Assembly: GCA_002842045.1 (NCBI GenBank)
Contig: PHBX01000016.1
Span: 62,001-126,000 of the forward strand
DNA from: Chloroflexi bacterium HGW-Chloroflexi-3
Lineage (GTDB): Bacteria; Chloroflexota; Anaerolineae; Anaerolineales; Anaerolineaceae
DNA: 64,000 nucleotides
Reading direction: 5' to 3'
Part shown: positions 28,899 through 39,099 of the stretch, piece by piece
How the letters are laid out: every line of letters begins with the position of its first letter
Numbering within the stretch: position 1 is the first letter of the stretch
Notes under the pieces: generated by a model
Seen by the model: only the letters and a program-made list of their open reading frames with translations
Database searches by the model: none
What the model was told of the DNA's origin: nothing
Program-made: the position numbers and the translations under genes

Positions 28899-31058
28899 TT
28901 ACTTTTTATCTTCTATAAGATTTAGTATGTCAGGATAATCAATCTCCAGTCTTTTCACAGTTTCTAATGTTGGAATACCATTTTTTGTCCATCCACGCCT
29001 TTTATAAACAGCATCAACCAATTTCTCATAACGATTTTCCCGATATTCTCTTAATGCTCCAACTTTATCATTTGTGGTTAGATTATCAATTTTTATGCCG
29101 ATATCCTTTAATTCAGCATCATAAAGATCCATTCTCGATTCATATTCATCGGTTGTTACCGGTCCCATAGACCGATATGGAGGATAATCATGTTCCCTGG
29201 TTCCAAACCCCAGACGAAGGTTAAATAACCGTTGAAAATTATATACTTTTTCCGATTGTTCAATAATCTCATCTGGGGTGATCTTTTTTCCAAGAACACC
29301 TTCATATAACCAGGTGTAATTCTCTACATGTTCTGGTACTTTGGCAGGTTCAATTGCAGTTTTGTTACTTTCGGGAATGATGTCATTCCATGGTAATTTA
29401 CACAAACCGTGAAGACTAAACCAAGTTCTCCACATGGGGAAATAATGTAACGCTTCCGCTTTATCCTCAAAAGTCGGTAGTTGTTTATGCACCATTTCCA
29501 TGAAAATTAACCAAGCTTCATCGTGTTGAGCCCCTTTTGACGCTAATGCAAATCCACCTTGTTGGGCAATTGATTCTTTTGATATGTATTCTGAAATCTC
29601 CATGCCTTTTATTTCCATTCCGATATCCTGCATAATTCTCGGATCTGCTCCAAACTTCTCAGCGAATATTTTCTTCATGGATCGTACGCCCTGACCAACT
29701 GTAAAGCCAAATCCTTCACCCTTTGCCATTTGGTGTACAAGAGTTAGCGCAGCATCAGAATTTCCCCATGTCAAAGCTAATCCATTAGTTTTCGCTTTAT
29801 CAAGTATTCCTAATTCGTAACATTCCATTGCGAATGCAATAGAATTTCCTAAAGAAATTGTATCGATTCCATAAGTATCCGCATAAAAATTTAATTCCAG
29901 GATATCTTCTGGGTCAAATACACCAATATTTGACCCTAAACCACCAAGAGTCTCATATTCTGGACCATCGACAAAAACTGCATCGCCTTTATAGGGTCCC
30001 GTTCTCAAATGGTAATGGGCAACTCCATGAGCACAGGACATGGTGCAACCATACCAGCAACCATCTGGACCACGATGATCAAATCTTTTTTTCCAGATAC
30101 CGCCTGCAATATTATAAGAATCTGTGTGAGAGCCATACTTGAAGTTTAAAGTAGGTAACAGATCAAAGCGATTCATGATATCCACCAAATAAGGGGTACC
30201 TGTATGGCGCATATCATTTTGAGATGCATCAAAAGTTGAAATCTCTTTGTTTATTCTCGATCCGGCTTTGCGCAGTAACTCCATATTCGCTACCCCGTTA
30301 CTGTTGGCTGATAATCCACTGTAACGAACAACGATTGCTTTGATATGTTTATTTCTCAATACTGTACCAGCTCCTCCTCGGGCTGCTTGCTTAAAACGCA
30401 CTTCATTTCTTTTGGGGTCATAATAACTAATATTCAATCCACAAATCGGGATATATTCTGCTGCTTGACCCGCTGATATAACAGAAATGTTCTTTTTATC
30501 ATTATCGTCTTTCGCATACATATTTGTTAACGCAGTGTTGACCAAATGGGTATCAATTGGATCTAAGGGAGCAGCTTCAATGGTAACCTGACCACTTTCT
30601 CCATCAATAAAAATCACTACTTCCTGATCTGCTTTCCCTTGTATCTCCAGTGCATCCCAACCGGCAAATTTAAGATAAGGACCAAAATAACCACCACCAT
30701 TACTGTCAATCACGGAATGCGTTAAAGGTGATATCGTTGTGACTGTTACTTTTCCACTGCCAGGATACATGCTGATACCACCAATCGGTCCTGACGAAAA
30801 AACCAATTCATTTTCTGGATCATCCCATTTAGTTGAAGGTCTTGTTCCATTCCATAATAACCACAGACAAAAACCCTTTCCCCCAGTAAATGTATCTTTC
30901 ATTTTTTGTGAAACAGGTTTACCTTCAATTTTTAACTTACCCAGATCAATATAAAGTGTTCGGTTGGAATATCCATTAACAACTTTTTTTATGTCATATG
31001 AATAATCAGCTAGTAACATATGAGACGCCCTAATTTCTTGAAATGAGACCATTGTCAT
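28899..31058 (-). CDS. Aldehyde:ferredoxin oxidoreductase (tungsten/molybdopterin)
   Basis: 719 residues. The AOR N-terminal domain (NRTLYIDLGKLKIEG, FTGGKGFCLWLLW) and the domains 2/3 region are present. The [4Fe-4S] ligands are in GCWYGCTMSC around residue 345-360 with a fourth Cys near the end (HGLCKLPW). The family oxidises aldehydes to acids and reduces ferredoxin, using a bis-pyranopterin W or Mo cofactor. I chose the ATG at 31058 because AGGAG lies 7 nt upstream; the frame is open to 31088. Divergent from a radical SAM gene. Substrate unknown. Confidence 0.92.
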   Translation of the reverse strand: MTMVSFQEIRASHMLLADYSYDIKKVVNGYSNRTLYIDLGKLKIEGKPVSQKMKDTFTGGKGFCLWLLWNGTRPSTKWDDPENELVFSSGPIGGISMYPGSGKVTVTTISPLTHSVIDSNGGGYFGPYLKFAGWDALEIQGKADQEVVIFIDGESGQVTIEAAPLDPIDTHLVNTALTNMYAKDDNDKKNISVISAGQAAEYIPICGLNISYYDPKRNEVRFKQAARGGAGTVLRNKHIKAIVVRYSGLSANSNGVANMELLRKAGSRINKEISTFDASQNDMRHTGTPYLVDIMNRFDLLPTLNFKYGSHTDSYNIAGGIWKKRFDHRGPDGCWYGCTMSCAHGVAHYHLRTGPYKGDAVFVDGPEYETLGGLGSNIGVFDPEDILELNFYADTYGIDTISLGNSIAFAMECYELGILDKAKTNGLALTWGNSDAALTLVHQMAKGEGFGFTVGQGVRSMKKIFAEKFGADPRIMQDIGMEIKGMEISEYISKESIAQQGGFALASKGAQHDEAWLIFMEMVHKQLPTFEDKAEALHYFPMWRTWFSLHGLCKLPWNDIIPESNKTAIEPAKVPEHVENYTWLYEGVLGKKITPDEIIEQSEKVYNFQRLFNLRLGFGTREHDYPPYRSMGPVTTDEYESRMDLYDAELKDIGIKIDNLTTNDKVGALREYRENRYEKLVDAVYKRRGWTKNGIPTLETVKRLEIDYPDILNLIEDKK

Positions 31059-31292
31059 TTTTTTCTCCTGAGATTTTGTTGAAAACAAAATAAATATTTT
31101 TAATTTAACATTCTATTAAAAATTATAATGATTCTTTTCCAGCCAATTGAACAGTAGATGTCACTCTTGGCATGGATGAATGTCCTGAAATTTTTCTTGA
31201 TTAATTGATAAACATATTTTCAGTCCTTTTTATCGCATTCTTTTGATAGAATTCACTTAACCCTTTATTGTCTGTAAAGTTTGGAGTGTCAA

Positions 31293-32507
31293 TTGGTTCA
31301 TATTGGACAATGGAAAGATAAGACTGTCACGATCAGTCAAAAGATAAATAGCCTGACAATAAGCATCGAAACAACAAATGAAACATTAGTATTCAGTTTT
31401 GATAAATCCGGTCGACTCTGGACCGCCTTGGTAAAAAAGATTTCTTATCGACGCGGATTGAATGGCAGTATCGTCGCTAAGTGGAGTTCAGGCAGAGAAG
31501 TTCTGCACAGAAAATGGCTTGATCTGCCGGAACAGGAATGGTTGTTGAACTTATCCCATAATACCATTCAATCATTATTGAATGATACTAATTTCTCCTT
31601 TACAGTTTTTTCTCCTCCGATTCATACCTCAACAATCCAGGAACTTTCTAAATTATCAGAGATTACTCAAAAGTTCTATTTAAATGATGTATCAAATTAC
31701 CACTCAGTTTATAAACCAGTAGGCATCCTACCACCTGATCAATATATCTCAGTAGTTCTTCAATTAACCGAGGGATGTTCTTTCAATAAATGCACTTTTT
31801 GCACTTTTTATAAAGAACGACCTTTCATAATCAAATCTCCTAATGAATTTGAACAACATATTATGGATGTTAAAAAATTTTTAGGGAATGGACTCTCCTT
31901 ACGAAGGACTATCTTTTTAGGTGACGCCAATGCGCTTGTGGTGCCAATGAATAAAATAATCCCTTTAATGGAAATAATCCACAACCATCTGGATGTTGAA
32001 AAGTTAGGTGGTATTTTTGCTTTTCTGGATGGTTTTAGTGGAGAGAGAAAATCTATTGGTGATTATCAAAAATTGAGAGATCTTGGCTTGAATAAAATTT
32101 ATATTGGCTTGGAGAGTGGGAACAATCAACTCTTAAAATTCCTGAACAAACCAGGATCAGCCCTGGATGCGCTCAACGCTGTACGAACAATAAAGTCATC
32201 GGGTATCTCTGTGGGAATCATTGTTTTATTAGGCGCAGGTGGTAAACAATATGGAGAAAATCACATAACTGATACCATAGAAATAATCAATCAAATGGGT
32301 TTAGATGCAGATGATCTTGTCTATTTTTCAGAATTAATTGAAAGTGAGGGGTTGGAATATTCTCAGAAAGCTTTTTCTGAAAACTTAGAACCTTTATCTG
32401 GAGTGGAAAGACAAGAACAAAGAAAAAGAATCGAAGAACAATTGTTGTTCTCTGATTTTGGAACCCCCCATATCAGTACTTATGATATTAGGGATTTTGT
32501 CTACTAA
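31293..32507 (+). CDS. Radical SAM protein with CX4CX2C motif
   Basis: 404 residues. The cluster motif is GCSFNKCTFC (C162-x4-C167-x2-C170), one residue wider than the usual CX3CX2C, a spacing seen in some COG1032-like groups. The barrel continues with FLGDANALVV, GIFAFLDGFSGERKS and YIGLESGNNQLLKFLNKPGSALDAL. No SPASM domain. Start TTG at 31293, with GGAG 6 nt upstream. The frame is open to 31281. It ends 10 nt before a HypE-like gene and is divergent from the aldehyde oxidoreductase. The reaction is unknown; a link to cofactor maturation is only a positional guess. Confidence 0.85.
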   Translation: MVHIGQWKDKTVTISQKINSLTISIETTNETLVFSFDKSGRLWTALVKKISYRRGLNGSIVAKWSSGREVLHRKWLDLPEQEWLLNLSHNTIQSLLNDTNFSFTVFSPPIHTSTIQELSKLSEITQKFYLNDVSNYHSVYKPVGILPPDQYISVVLQLTEGCSFNKCTFCTFYKERPFIIKSPNEFEQHIMDVKKFLGNGLSLRRTIFLGDANALVVPMNKIIPLMEIIHNHLDVEKLGGIFAFLDGFSGERKSIGDYQKLRDLGLNKIYIGLESGNNQLLKFLNKPGSALDALNAVRTIKSSGISVGIIVLLGAGGKQYGENHITDTIEIINQMGLDADDLVYFSELIESEGLEYSQKAFSENLEPLSGVERQEQRKRIEEQLLFSDFGTPHISTYDIRDFVY

Positions 32508-32517
32508 GGAATTTTTG

Positions 32518-33525
32518 ATGCATACGCTTCCTACTGGAAAATTACCACCCGATTTACTTGAAAAATTGTTAAATAAAATTCCAATTTTGGATAAAAAAAT
32601 AATTGTTGGTCCAGGTACTGGATTGGATTGTTCTGTTATAGACTTTGGAGATCAATATTTAGTATTAAAATCCGATCCGATCTCATTAACTTCCGAAAAT
32701 ATCGGGTGGTATGCTGTTCAAATTAACGTAAATGACATTGTTACAACAGGTGCTGATCCCAAATGGATGTTGACTACCTTATTATTGCCAGAAAATGCTA
32801 CGACTTTTCAGTTTGTAGAAAATATTACTGACCAACTCATCCTGGCAACAAAAGAATATGGCATCACAATTATCGGTGGTCATACAGAAGTTACCAATGG
32901 AATAGATCGCCCAATTATTTCAGCTACTATAATTGGAACAGTTGACAAAGACAAATTAATCACCCCTTTAGGTATTGAGATTGGAGACAAGGTTTTTCTT
33001 ACAAAGGAAATCGCCATTGAGACAGTAGCAATCTTATCCAATGATTATTCCGACAAACTAAGTAAGCATCTGACAGAACAAGAATTAAGGAAAGCTCAAT
33101 CTTACCTTTATGAGCCAGGAATAAGTATTTATAAAGAAGCACATCTTATACGAGACGGTTTCGGTGTTACTGCTATGCACGACCCGACGGAAGGAGGTTT
33201 GGCTTCAGCATTATGGGAATTATCAATCGCAAGCAATAAAACGCTTATGGTCGATCTTAACGTAGTCCCAATTTCTGAATTGACAAAGAAAATCTGTTCC
33301 TTTTTCTCAATCAATCCGTTGAATTCCATCTCTTCTGGAGCTTTATTATTTACCGTTCATGCAGAAAACTCCAAAGCAATTATAGATATTTTGGAAAAAA
33401 ATAAAATTCCCGTCTCTGAGATTGGATATGTCTTCGGAGATGGTATCGGTGTCAATCACATAGATCAATCCAAACCGATTTCACTTCCTCGTCCGGAAAG
33501 AGATGAAATAACCAAAATCTTTTAG
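32518..33525 (+). CDS. AIR-synthase/HypE-like ATP-dependent enzyme without C-terminal Cys
   Basis: 335 residues of the PurM/HypE/ThiL/SelD fold: GPGTGLDCSVIDFGDQYLVLKSDPIS, then VNDIVTTGADPKWML, IGGHTEVT, and AMHDPTEGGLASALWELS. HypE needs a C-terminal PRIC cysteine for the thiocyanate/CN step in [NiFe] hydrogenase maturation. This protein ends in RPERDEITKIF, so it is not a standard HypE. The start ATG at 32518 has AAGGA upstream; the frame runs upstream into the radical SAM gene. It probably phosphorylates a carboxylate or amide of an unknown substrate. Confidence 0.85.
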   Translation: MHTLPTGKLPPDLLEKLLNKIPILDKKIIVGPGTGLDCSVIDFGDQYLVLKSDPISLTSENIGWYAVQINVNDIVTTGADPKWMLTTLLLPENATTFQFVENITDQLILATKEYGITIIGGHTEVTNGIDRPIISATIIGTVDKDKLITPLGIEIGDKVFLTKEIAIETVAILSNDYSDKLSKHLTEQELRKAQSYLYEPGISIYKEAHLIRDGFGVTAMHDPTEGGLASALWELSIASNKTLMVDLNVVPISELTKKICSFFSINPLNSISSGALLFTVHAENSKAIIDILEKNKIPVSEIGYVFGDGIGVNHIDQSKPISLPRPERDEITKIF

Positions 33526-33564
33526 CTGATAATTGATCATGGTAGAATAGTGCTTGTTTTACAA

Positions 33565-33636
33565 GCGCCCGTAGTGAAAAGGATATCACGTTGCCCTCCG
33601 GAGGCAGAAGTCTGAGTTCGAATCTCAGCGGGCGTA
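33565..33636 (+). tRNA. tRNA-Arg (anticodon CCG)
   Basis: Full cloverleaf: acceptor GCGCCCG/CGGGCGT, D stem GTGA/TCAC, anticodon stem TTGCC/GGCAG with loop CTCCGGA (anticodon CCG at 33598-33600), T stem CTGAG/CTCAG with loop TTCGAAT, discriminator A at 33636. CCA is not encoded. Confidence 0.96.
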
Positions 33637-33719
33637 CTTCTAATAAATTTTTTATACAATACATATAATATTAATAATACTTCTGGTTATAATTGGGGAA
33701 ATTAGAAAAGGATAAAAAT

Positions 33720-34409
33720 ATGTTCGGTGGATATGGATTGTATATATTATTTAGCTTACCCGCCTTGTTGTTAGGCTTTTGGGCTCAAATGAAAGTGAAA
33801 GATGCTTTCAATAAATATTCAAAAATTCGTAGCTATGTAGGTCTTACCGGAGCTGAAGTAGCTCGCAGAATGTTGAATGCCAGTGGATTAAATTCAGTTC
33901 AAGTTGAGGAAACCCGTGGTTTTCTCTCAGATCATTATGATCCGCGAGCGAAAACATTACGATTAAGCCCAGATGTTTATCGAAGCAATTCTATCGCTGC
34001 AGCAGGTATTGCTGCTCATGAAGCTGGACATGCAATTCAAGATCAACATGATTATGCACCGTTGAAATTTCGATCAGCTATGGTACCATCGGTTCAATTT
34101 GGTAGTTGGTTAGGTCCAATCATCTTTATTGGTGGGTTATTACTGCAATGGGAAAGTCTGGCATGGGTTGGATTAGGTTTATTCGCACTAACGGCCATAT
34201 TTGCATTGGTCACACTTCCAGTTGAATTCAATGCCAGTAATCGTGCAAAAGCATGGCTGACTACTTCAGGTGTGATTTATGGCGACGAATCGCAGGGAAT
34301 TAATAAGGTTTTGGATGCAGCAGCATTAACTTATGTAGCTGCAGCAATTCAGGCAGTGTCAACTCTTCTTTATTACGCTTTCTTACTGATGGGAAGATCA
34401 AGAGATTAA
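33720..34409 (+). CDS. Membrane zinc metallopeptidase (YugP family)
   Basis: About 229 residues: an N-terminal membrane segment (YGLYILFSLPALLLGFWAQ), then the zinc-binding HEAGHAIQDQ motif and two or three more hydrophobic segments (FIGGLLLQWESLAWVGLGLFALTAIFALVTLPVEF; LTYVAAAIQAVSTLLYYAFLLMG). This matches the YugP-like neutral zinc metallopeptidases. I chose the ATG at 33720 with AAAGGAT before it; the frame is open to a TTG at 33693. Substrate unknown; membrane or surface protein quality control is usual for the family. Confidence 0.88.
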   Translation: MFGGYGLYILFSLPALLLGFWAQMKVKDAFNKYSKIRSYVGLTGAEVARRMLNASGLNSVQVEETRGFLSDHYDPRAKTLRLSPDVYRSNSIAAAGIAAHEAGHAIQDQHDYAPLKFRSAMVPSVQFGSWLGPIIFIGGLLLQWESLAWVGLGLFALTAIFALVTLPVEFNASNRAKAWLTTSGVIYGDESQGINKVLDAAALTYVAAAIQAVSTLLYYAFLLMGRSRD

Positions 34410-34559
34410 CTAAAACGAAAATATTTATGAAAAGGGAGCATTCTTATGTTCCTTTTTGTTTCTTAAAATAATGTGTGATAATATTTGCCTATTTTTTTCT
34501 TTTTATGATAAATTTAAATTCACACTTTCAATTGTTGCAAAATAAATGGGATATAAAAA

Positions 34560-35180
34560 ATGGATAAAAATCAAGTACCAGACATTGTCGTTGCACGTTT
34601 ACCATTGTATCTTCAAACCTTGAATCGACTTGAACAGGAAGGCGAATACAATACCTCCTCTAAAGATTTGGGGAAAAGAATCGGTATCTCCGCGGCTCAG
34701 ATTCGCAAAGATCTTTCTCATTTCGGTGAGTTTGGGAAACAGGGAACTGGTTATTCGATTAACTTCTTAATTGAGAAATTGGAAGATATTCTCCATGTCA
34801 ATAAGGTATGGGACATGGCTCTCATTGGAGTTGGTTTTCTCGGCCATGCTATCGCCAATTTTAATGGTTTCCAAAATCATGGTTTTCAAATCAAATGCAT
34901 TTTTGATAATGACCCAGAAAAAATTGGGACAAAAATTGGTGATTACGAAATTTATGATAGCCATAATCTGGCAGAGGTAATCCAAAAAGAAAAAATTAAA
35001 GTGGCCATGGTAACCGTCGATGCAGAACACGCTCAAAATGTTGCGAACCAGGTGGTTAAAGCCGGGGTAAAAGCGATTCTTAATTATGCTCCAGTAAAAT
35101 TAATAGTTCCAAAATCTGTTCAGGTTCAAAATATCGATCCAATTATTGAATTACAACATATGACATATTATCTTGATTAA
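34560..35180 (+). CDS. rex: Redox-sensing transcriptional repressor Rex
   Basis: 206 residues. The N-terminal winged helix (about 1-80; VARLPLYLQTLNRL, ISAAQIRKDLSHFGEFGKQGTGY) binds the operator. The NAD(H)-binding Rossmann fold has G90-V-G92-F-L-G95. The C-terminal domain-swap helix ends NIDPIIELQHMTYYL. Rex represses fermentation and respiration genes until NADH rises. It stands alone between the YugP-like peptidase and a bidirectional terminator. Rex-box searching upstream of the oxidoreductases here was not decisive by eye. Confidence 0.96.
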   Translation: MDKNQVPDIVVARLPLYLQTLNRLEQEGEYNTSSKDLGKRIGISAAQIRKDLSHFGEFGKQGTGYSINFLIEKLEDILHVNKVWDMALIGVGFLGHAIANFNGFQNHGFQIKCIFDNDPEKIGTKIGDYEIYDSHNLAEVIQKEKIKVAMVTVDAEHAQNVANQVVKAGVKAILNYAPVKLIVPKSVQVQNIDPIIELQHMTYYLD

Positions 35181-35206
35181 TAATTACAACCGACAATTTT
35201 TTTAAC

Positions 35207-35244
35207 AAAAAAAGAGCTCTACGAATTGTCTGAGCTCTTTTTAT
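35207..35244. terminator. Bidirectional terminator between rex and mreB
   Basis: AAAAAAAGAGCTC, a 12-nt loop, GAGCTCTTTTTATTT: a 9-bp stem with A run on one side and T run on the other, suited to end both convergent genes. Confidence 0.9.
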
Positions 35245-35261
35245 TTATAATAAATTTAATT

Positions 35262-36269
35262 TTAAACTCTAATTAACGATCTTTTTAAAACATTTCGCAT
35301 GCCAAAAGCTTTTGACGCACCTTCAGCTGTGCATGTCATTGGATTATCAACCAGATACGCTGGTATGCCAAGAGCTTTGGTCAAATATTTATCAATACCG
35401 GTTAACAATGCACCGCCCCCGCACAAGGCCACACCGCGATCTATAATATCTGAAATTAATTCAGGAGGTGTTTTCTCAAGCGTATTCCTGATGAGAGTTA
35501 CCAGATCAATTAATGGTTGCTCCAAAGCATCTACAATGTCGTCAGTTGTTACATTGATCGGTTTGGGTAATCCAGTAACCTGATCCTGACCTTGAATTTC
35601 CATATTCTTATTTTCATTTAACCGAATCGCTGATCCAATATTGATTTTAATTTTCTCTGCTGTCGGTTGGCCAATGATGACCCCAAATTTCTTTCTGAGG
35701 TGAGAGATAATGGCTTCGTCAAATGCTAAACCGCCGGTTTTTGCAGTATTTGCATTCACAATGTCCCACATTGCCAGTACTGCCACCTGATGAGTGCCAC
35801 CTCCCAGGTTTATTAACATATTCCCTGAAGGAGTTCCTATCGGTAAATCGACTCCTAACGCAGCTGAAATCGGTTGAGAAATGAGATAAACCTCTCGGGC
35901 GGAAGATAAAGCTACAGCTTCAACAGCCCTTCGCTCAACTGAAGTTATACCGAAGGGAGTGGTGATGATAATTTTAGTGCTTCCGAGAAAACTGGTAGCA
36001 CCGGCTTTCTTAATCATCTCTTTAAGTATTCCTTCTGTAACACTGTATTCCGCAATAACACCATTTTGAAGAGGTCTCACGATATCGATGGATTCAGAAA
36101 CACGCCCCATCATGTCTCTTGCTGCCTGGCCCCACTCAACCATTTTTCTGGCATCTTCATTGACTATTGCAGCCACAGTCGGTTCCATCACGATTACTTG
36201 ACTACCTTCAACAATGACTGAGTTCATTGTCCCCAGATCTATTCCTAATTCCCTGGAAAATAATGCCAT
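35262..36269 (-). CDS. mreB: Rod-shape-determining protein MreB
   Basis: 335-residue actin-like ATPase: GIDLGTMNSVI (phosphate 1), VRPLQNGVIAEYSVTEG, NLGGGTHQVAVLAM (phosphate 2; Gly-Gly-Gly-Thr), and LCGGGALLTGIDKYL near the C-terminus. It forms cytoplasmic filaments guiding wall synthesis. mreC and mreD are not adjacent. It is convergent with rex and follows the atp genes by 35 nt on the same strand, so it may be partly read from that operon. Confidence 0.94.
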   Translation of the reverse strand: MALFSRELGIDLGTMNSVIVEGSQVIVMEPTVAAIVNEDARKMVEWGQAARDMMGRVSESIDIVRPLQNGVIAEYSVTEGILKEMIKKAGATSFLGSTKIIITTPFGITSVERRAVEAVALSSAREVYLISQPISAALGVDLPIGTPSGNMLINLGGGTHQVAVLAMWDIVNANTAKTGGLAFDEAIISHLRKKFGVIIGQPTAEKIKINIGSAIRLNENKNMEIQGQDQVTGLPKPINVTTDDIVDALEQPLIDLVTLIRNTLEKTPPELISDIIDRGVALCGGGALLTGIDKYLTKALGIPAYLVDNPMTCTAEGASKAFGMRNVLKRSLIRV

Positions 36270-36304
36270 TAACTATTTTTTCCTTTCAAATAATCGGACC
36301 AGAC

Positions 36305-36742
36305 TTAATTATCTTTTAAACTTCTTTTGGATGAACGTTTGAATCTTTTGATTGCCTCTAGTCTGAAAGTCGATCTTCTTAAAGCATTCTTTAATGCATC
36401 TAATTCGCTATCATCGCCCACTGACGTTTCACTCAGGAGCTTTTCAGCGCGTTCTTTTGCCATTTCAGCCCTGGATTCATCCAACTCATCAACATTTTCT
36501 GCTGCATCTGCTAAAACTGTAATTAGATTCGGTTGAACTTCAGCAATACCACCTGCTACGGTGAAATAATTTCTATCCCTTTTTGTGACCACTGTGATAA
36601 TGCCAAAATTAAAGGTAGTTAGAACAGGAGAGTGGTTAGGTAATATGCCCATTACACCTTCCGATCCGGGAATTATGACCATTTCAGCTTCTCCACTGAA
36701 TACCATTCGATCTTGAGATACTATATCACATTGAATTGGCAT
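36305..36742 (-). CDS. atpC: ATP synthase F1 subunit epsilon
   Basis: 145 residues: beta-sandwich (MPIQCDIVSQDRMVFSGEAEMVIIPGSEGVMGILPNHSPVLT) and the C-terminal helical hairpin, basic at the end (LEAIKRFKRSSKRSLK). Regulates ATP hydrolysis. The start is 1 nt after the atpD stop. Confidence 0.93.
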   Translation of the reverse strand: MPIQCDIVSQDRMVFSGEAEMVIIPGSEGVMGILPNHSPVLTTFNFGIITVVTKRDRNYFTVAGGIAEVQPNLITVLADAAENVDELDESRAEMAKERAEKLLSETSVGDDSELDALKNALRRSTFRLEAIKRFKRSSKRSLKDN

Positions 36743-36743
36743 G

Positions 36744-38147
<1,404 letters not shown>

Positions 38148-38176
38148 TTATTTTCTCCATCAAAGAAAGATGTTTT

Positions 38177-39076
38177 TTATTTTGTTTGTGATAATGCTTC
38201 TGCACCACCGGCAATATCCAACATTTCATTGGTAATGCTCTGTTGGCGAGCTTTATTGTAATCAAGTTGCAGAATTGATATTAACTCAGATGCATTTTCT
38301 GTCGCATTCTGCATTGACATCATTCTGGCAGCATTTTCACTTGCTTGCGCAACCAAAATTGATTGATAGATCTGTAATGCCGTAAATCGGGGAACAATTT
38401 CATCTAATATTTCAGTTTGACCAGGTTCGTAGGAATAAACACCCGACGATTTCTTTGCTTCAATTTGCGGTTGGTAAGGATCAACTTCATCATCAGTCTG
38501 GACGAATAAAGGTAATATTCGTCGTACCACAGGTATTTGTGACAACATGCTCTCAAATTGAGTGTAAGCAACAAATATCTGGTCATAATTATTCTCAAAA
38601 AATTCGTCAACAGCCAGCCATCCTATTGCAGAAACATCATTAAAACGTGGAGGAGTTGGGATTTGGCTAAAATCTGCGACGACTTTCTTTCTTCTGCGAA
38701 CTAACATATCTCGCCCTTTCCTACCAACTGCAACATAGGAAACAGGTGTTTTAAACCCTTCAAAAAAATTCAGTGTTTTACGTACGATATTGACATTGTA
38801 AGATCCTGCAAGTCCACGATCGCTTGTGATCAAGATGCAAAGTGTATTCCGAATTTCCGGTCTTTCAGCCAGTAGTGGGTGTAACATTTGATGTCCAGGT
38901 TGTTTTGCTAAATGCACAAGAACCTGCATCGCTTTCTCCGCGTATGCACTGGTGGCGGACATCGCTTGCATGGATTTGCGCACCTTGCTGGCACTGACAG
39001 TCTGTAAGGCTCGTGTAACCTGTGATAAGTTTTTTATACTTTTTATGCGTAATCGCATTTCGCGAGCTGAACTCAT
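38177..39076 (-). CDS. atpG: ATP synthase F1 subunit gamma
   Basis: 299 residues. The N-terminal helix (REMRLRIKSIKNLSQVTRALQTVSASKVRKS) and the C-terminal helix (NATENASELISILQLDYNKARQQSITNEMLDIAGGAEALSQ) form the coiled-coil rotor shaft; ITSDRGLAGSYNVNI is the usual core strand. It lies 23 nt after atpA. Confidence 0.95.
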   Translation of the reverse strand: MSSAREMRLRIKSIKNLSQVTRALQTVSASKVRKSMQAMSATSAYAEKAMQVLVHLAKQPGHQMLHPLLAERPEIRNTLCILITSDRGLAGSYNVNIVRKTLNFFEGFKTPVSYVAVGRKGRDMLVRRRKKVVADFSQIPTPPRFNDVSAIGWLAVDEFFENNYDQIFVAYTQFESMLSQIPVVRRILPLFVQTDDEVDPYQPQIEAKKSSGVYSYEPGQTEILDEIVPRFTALQIYQSILVAQASENAARMMSMQNATENASELISILQLDYNKARQQSITNEMLDIAGGAEALSQTK

Positions 39077-39099
39077 GAATTATTTTCCTTATCCAGTTT

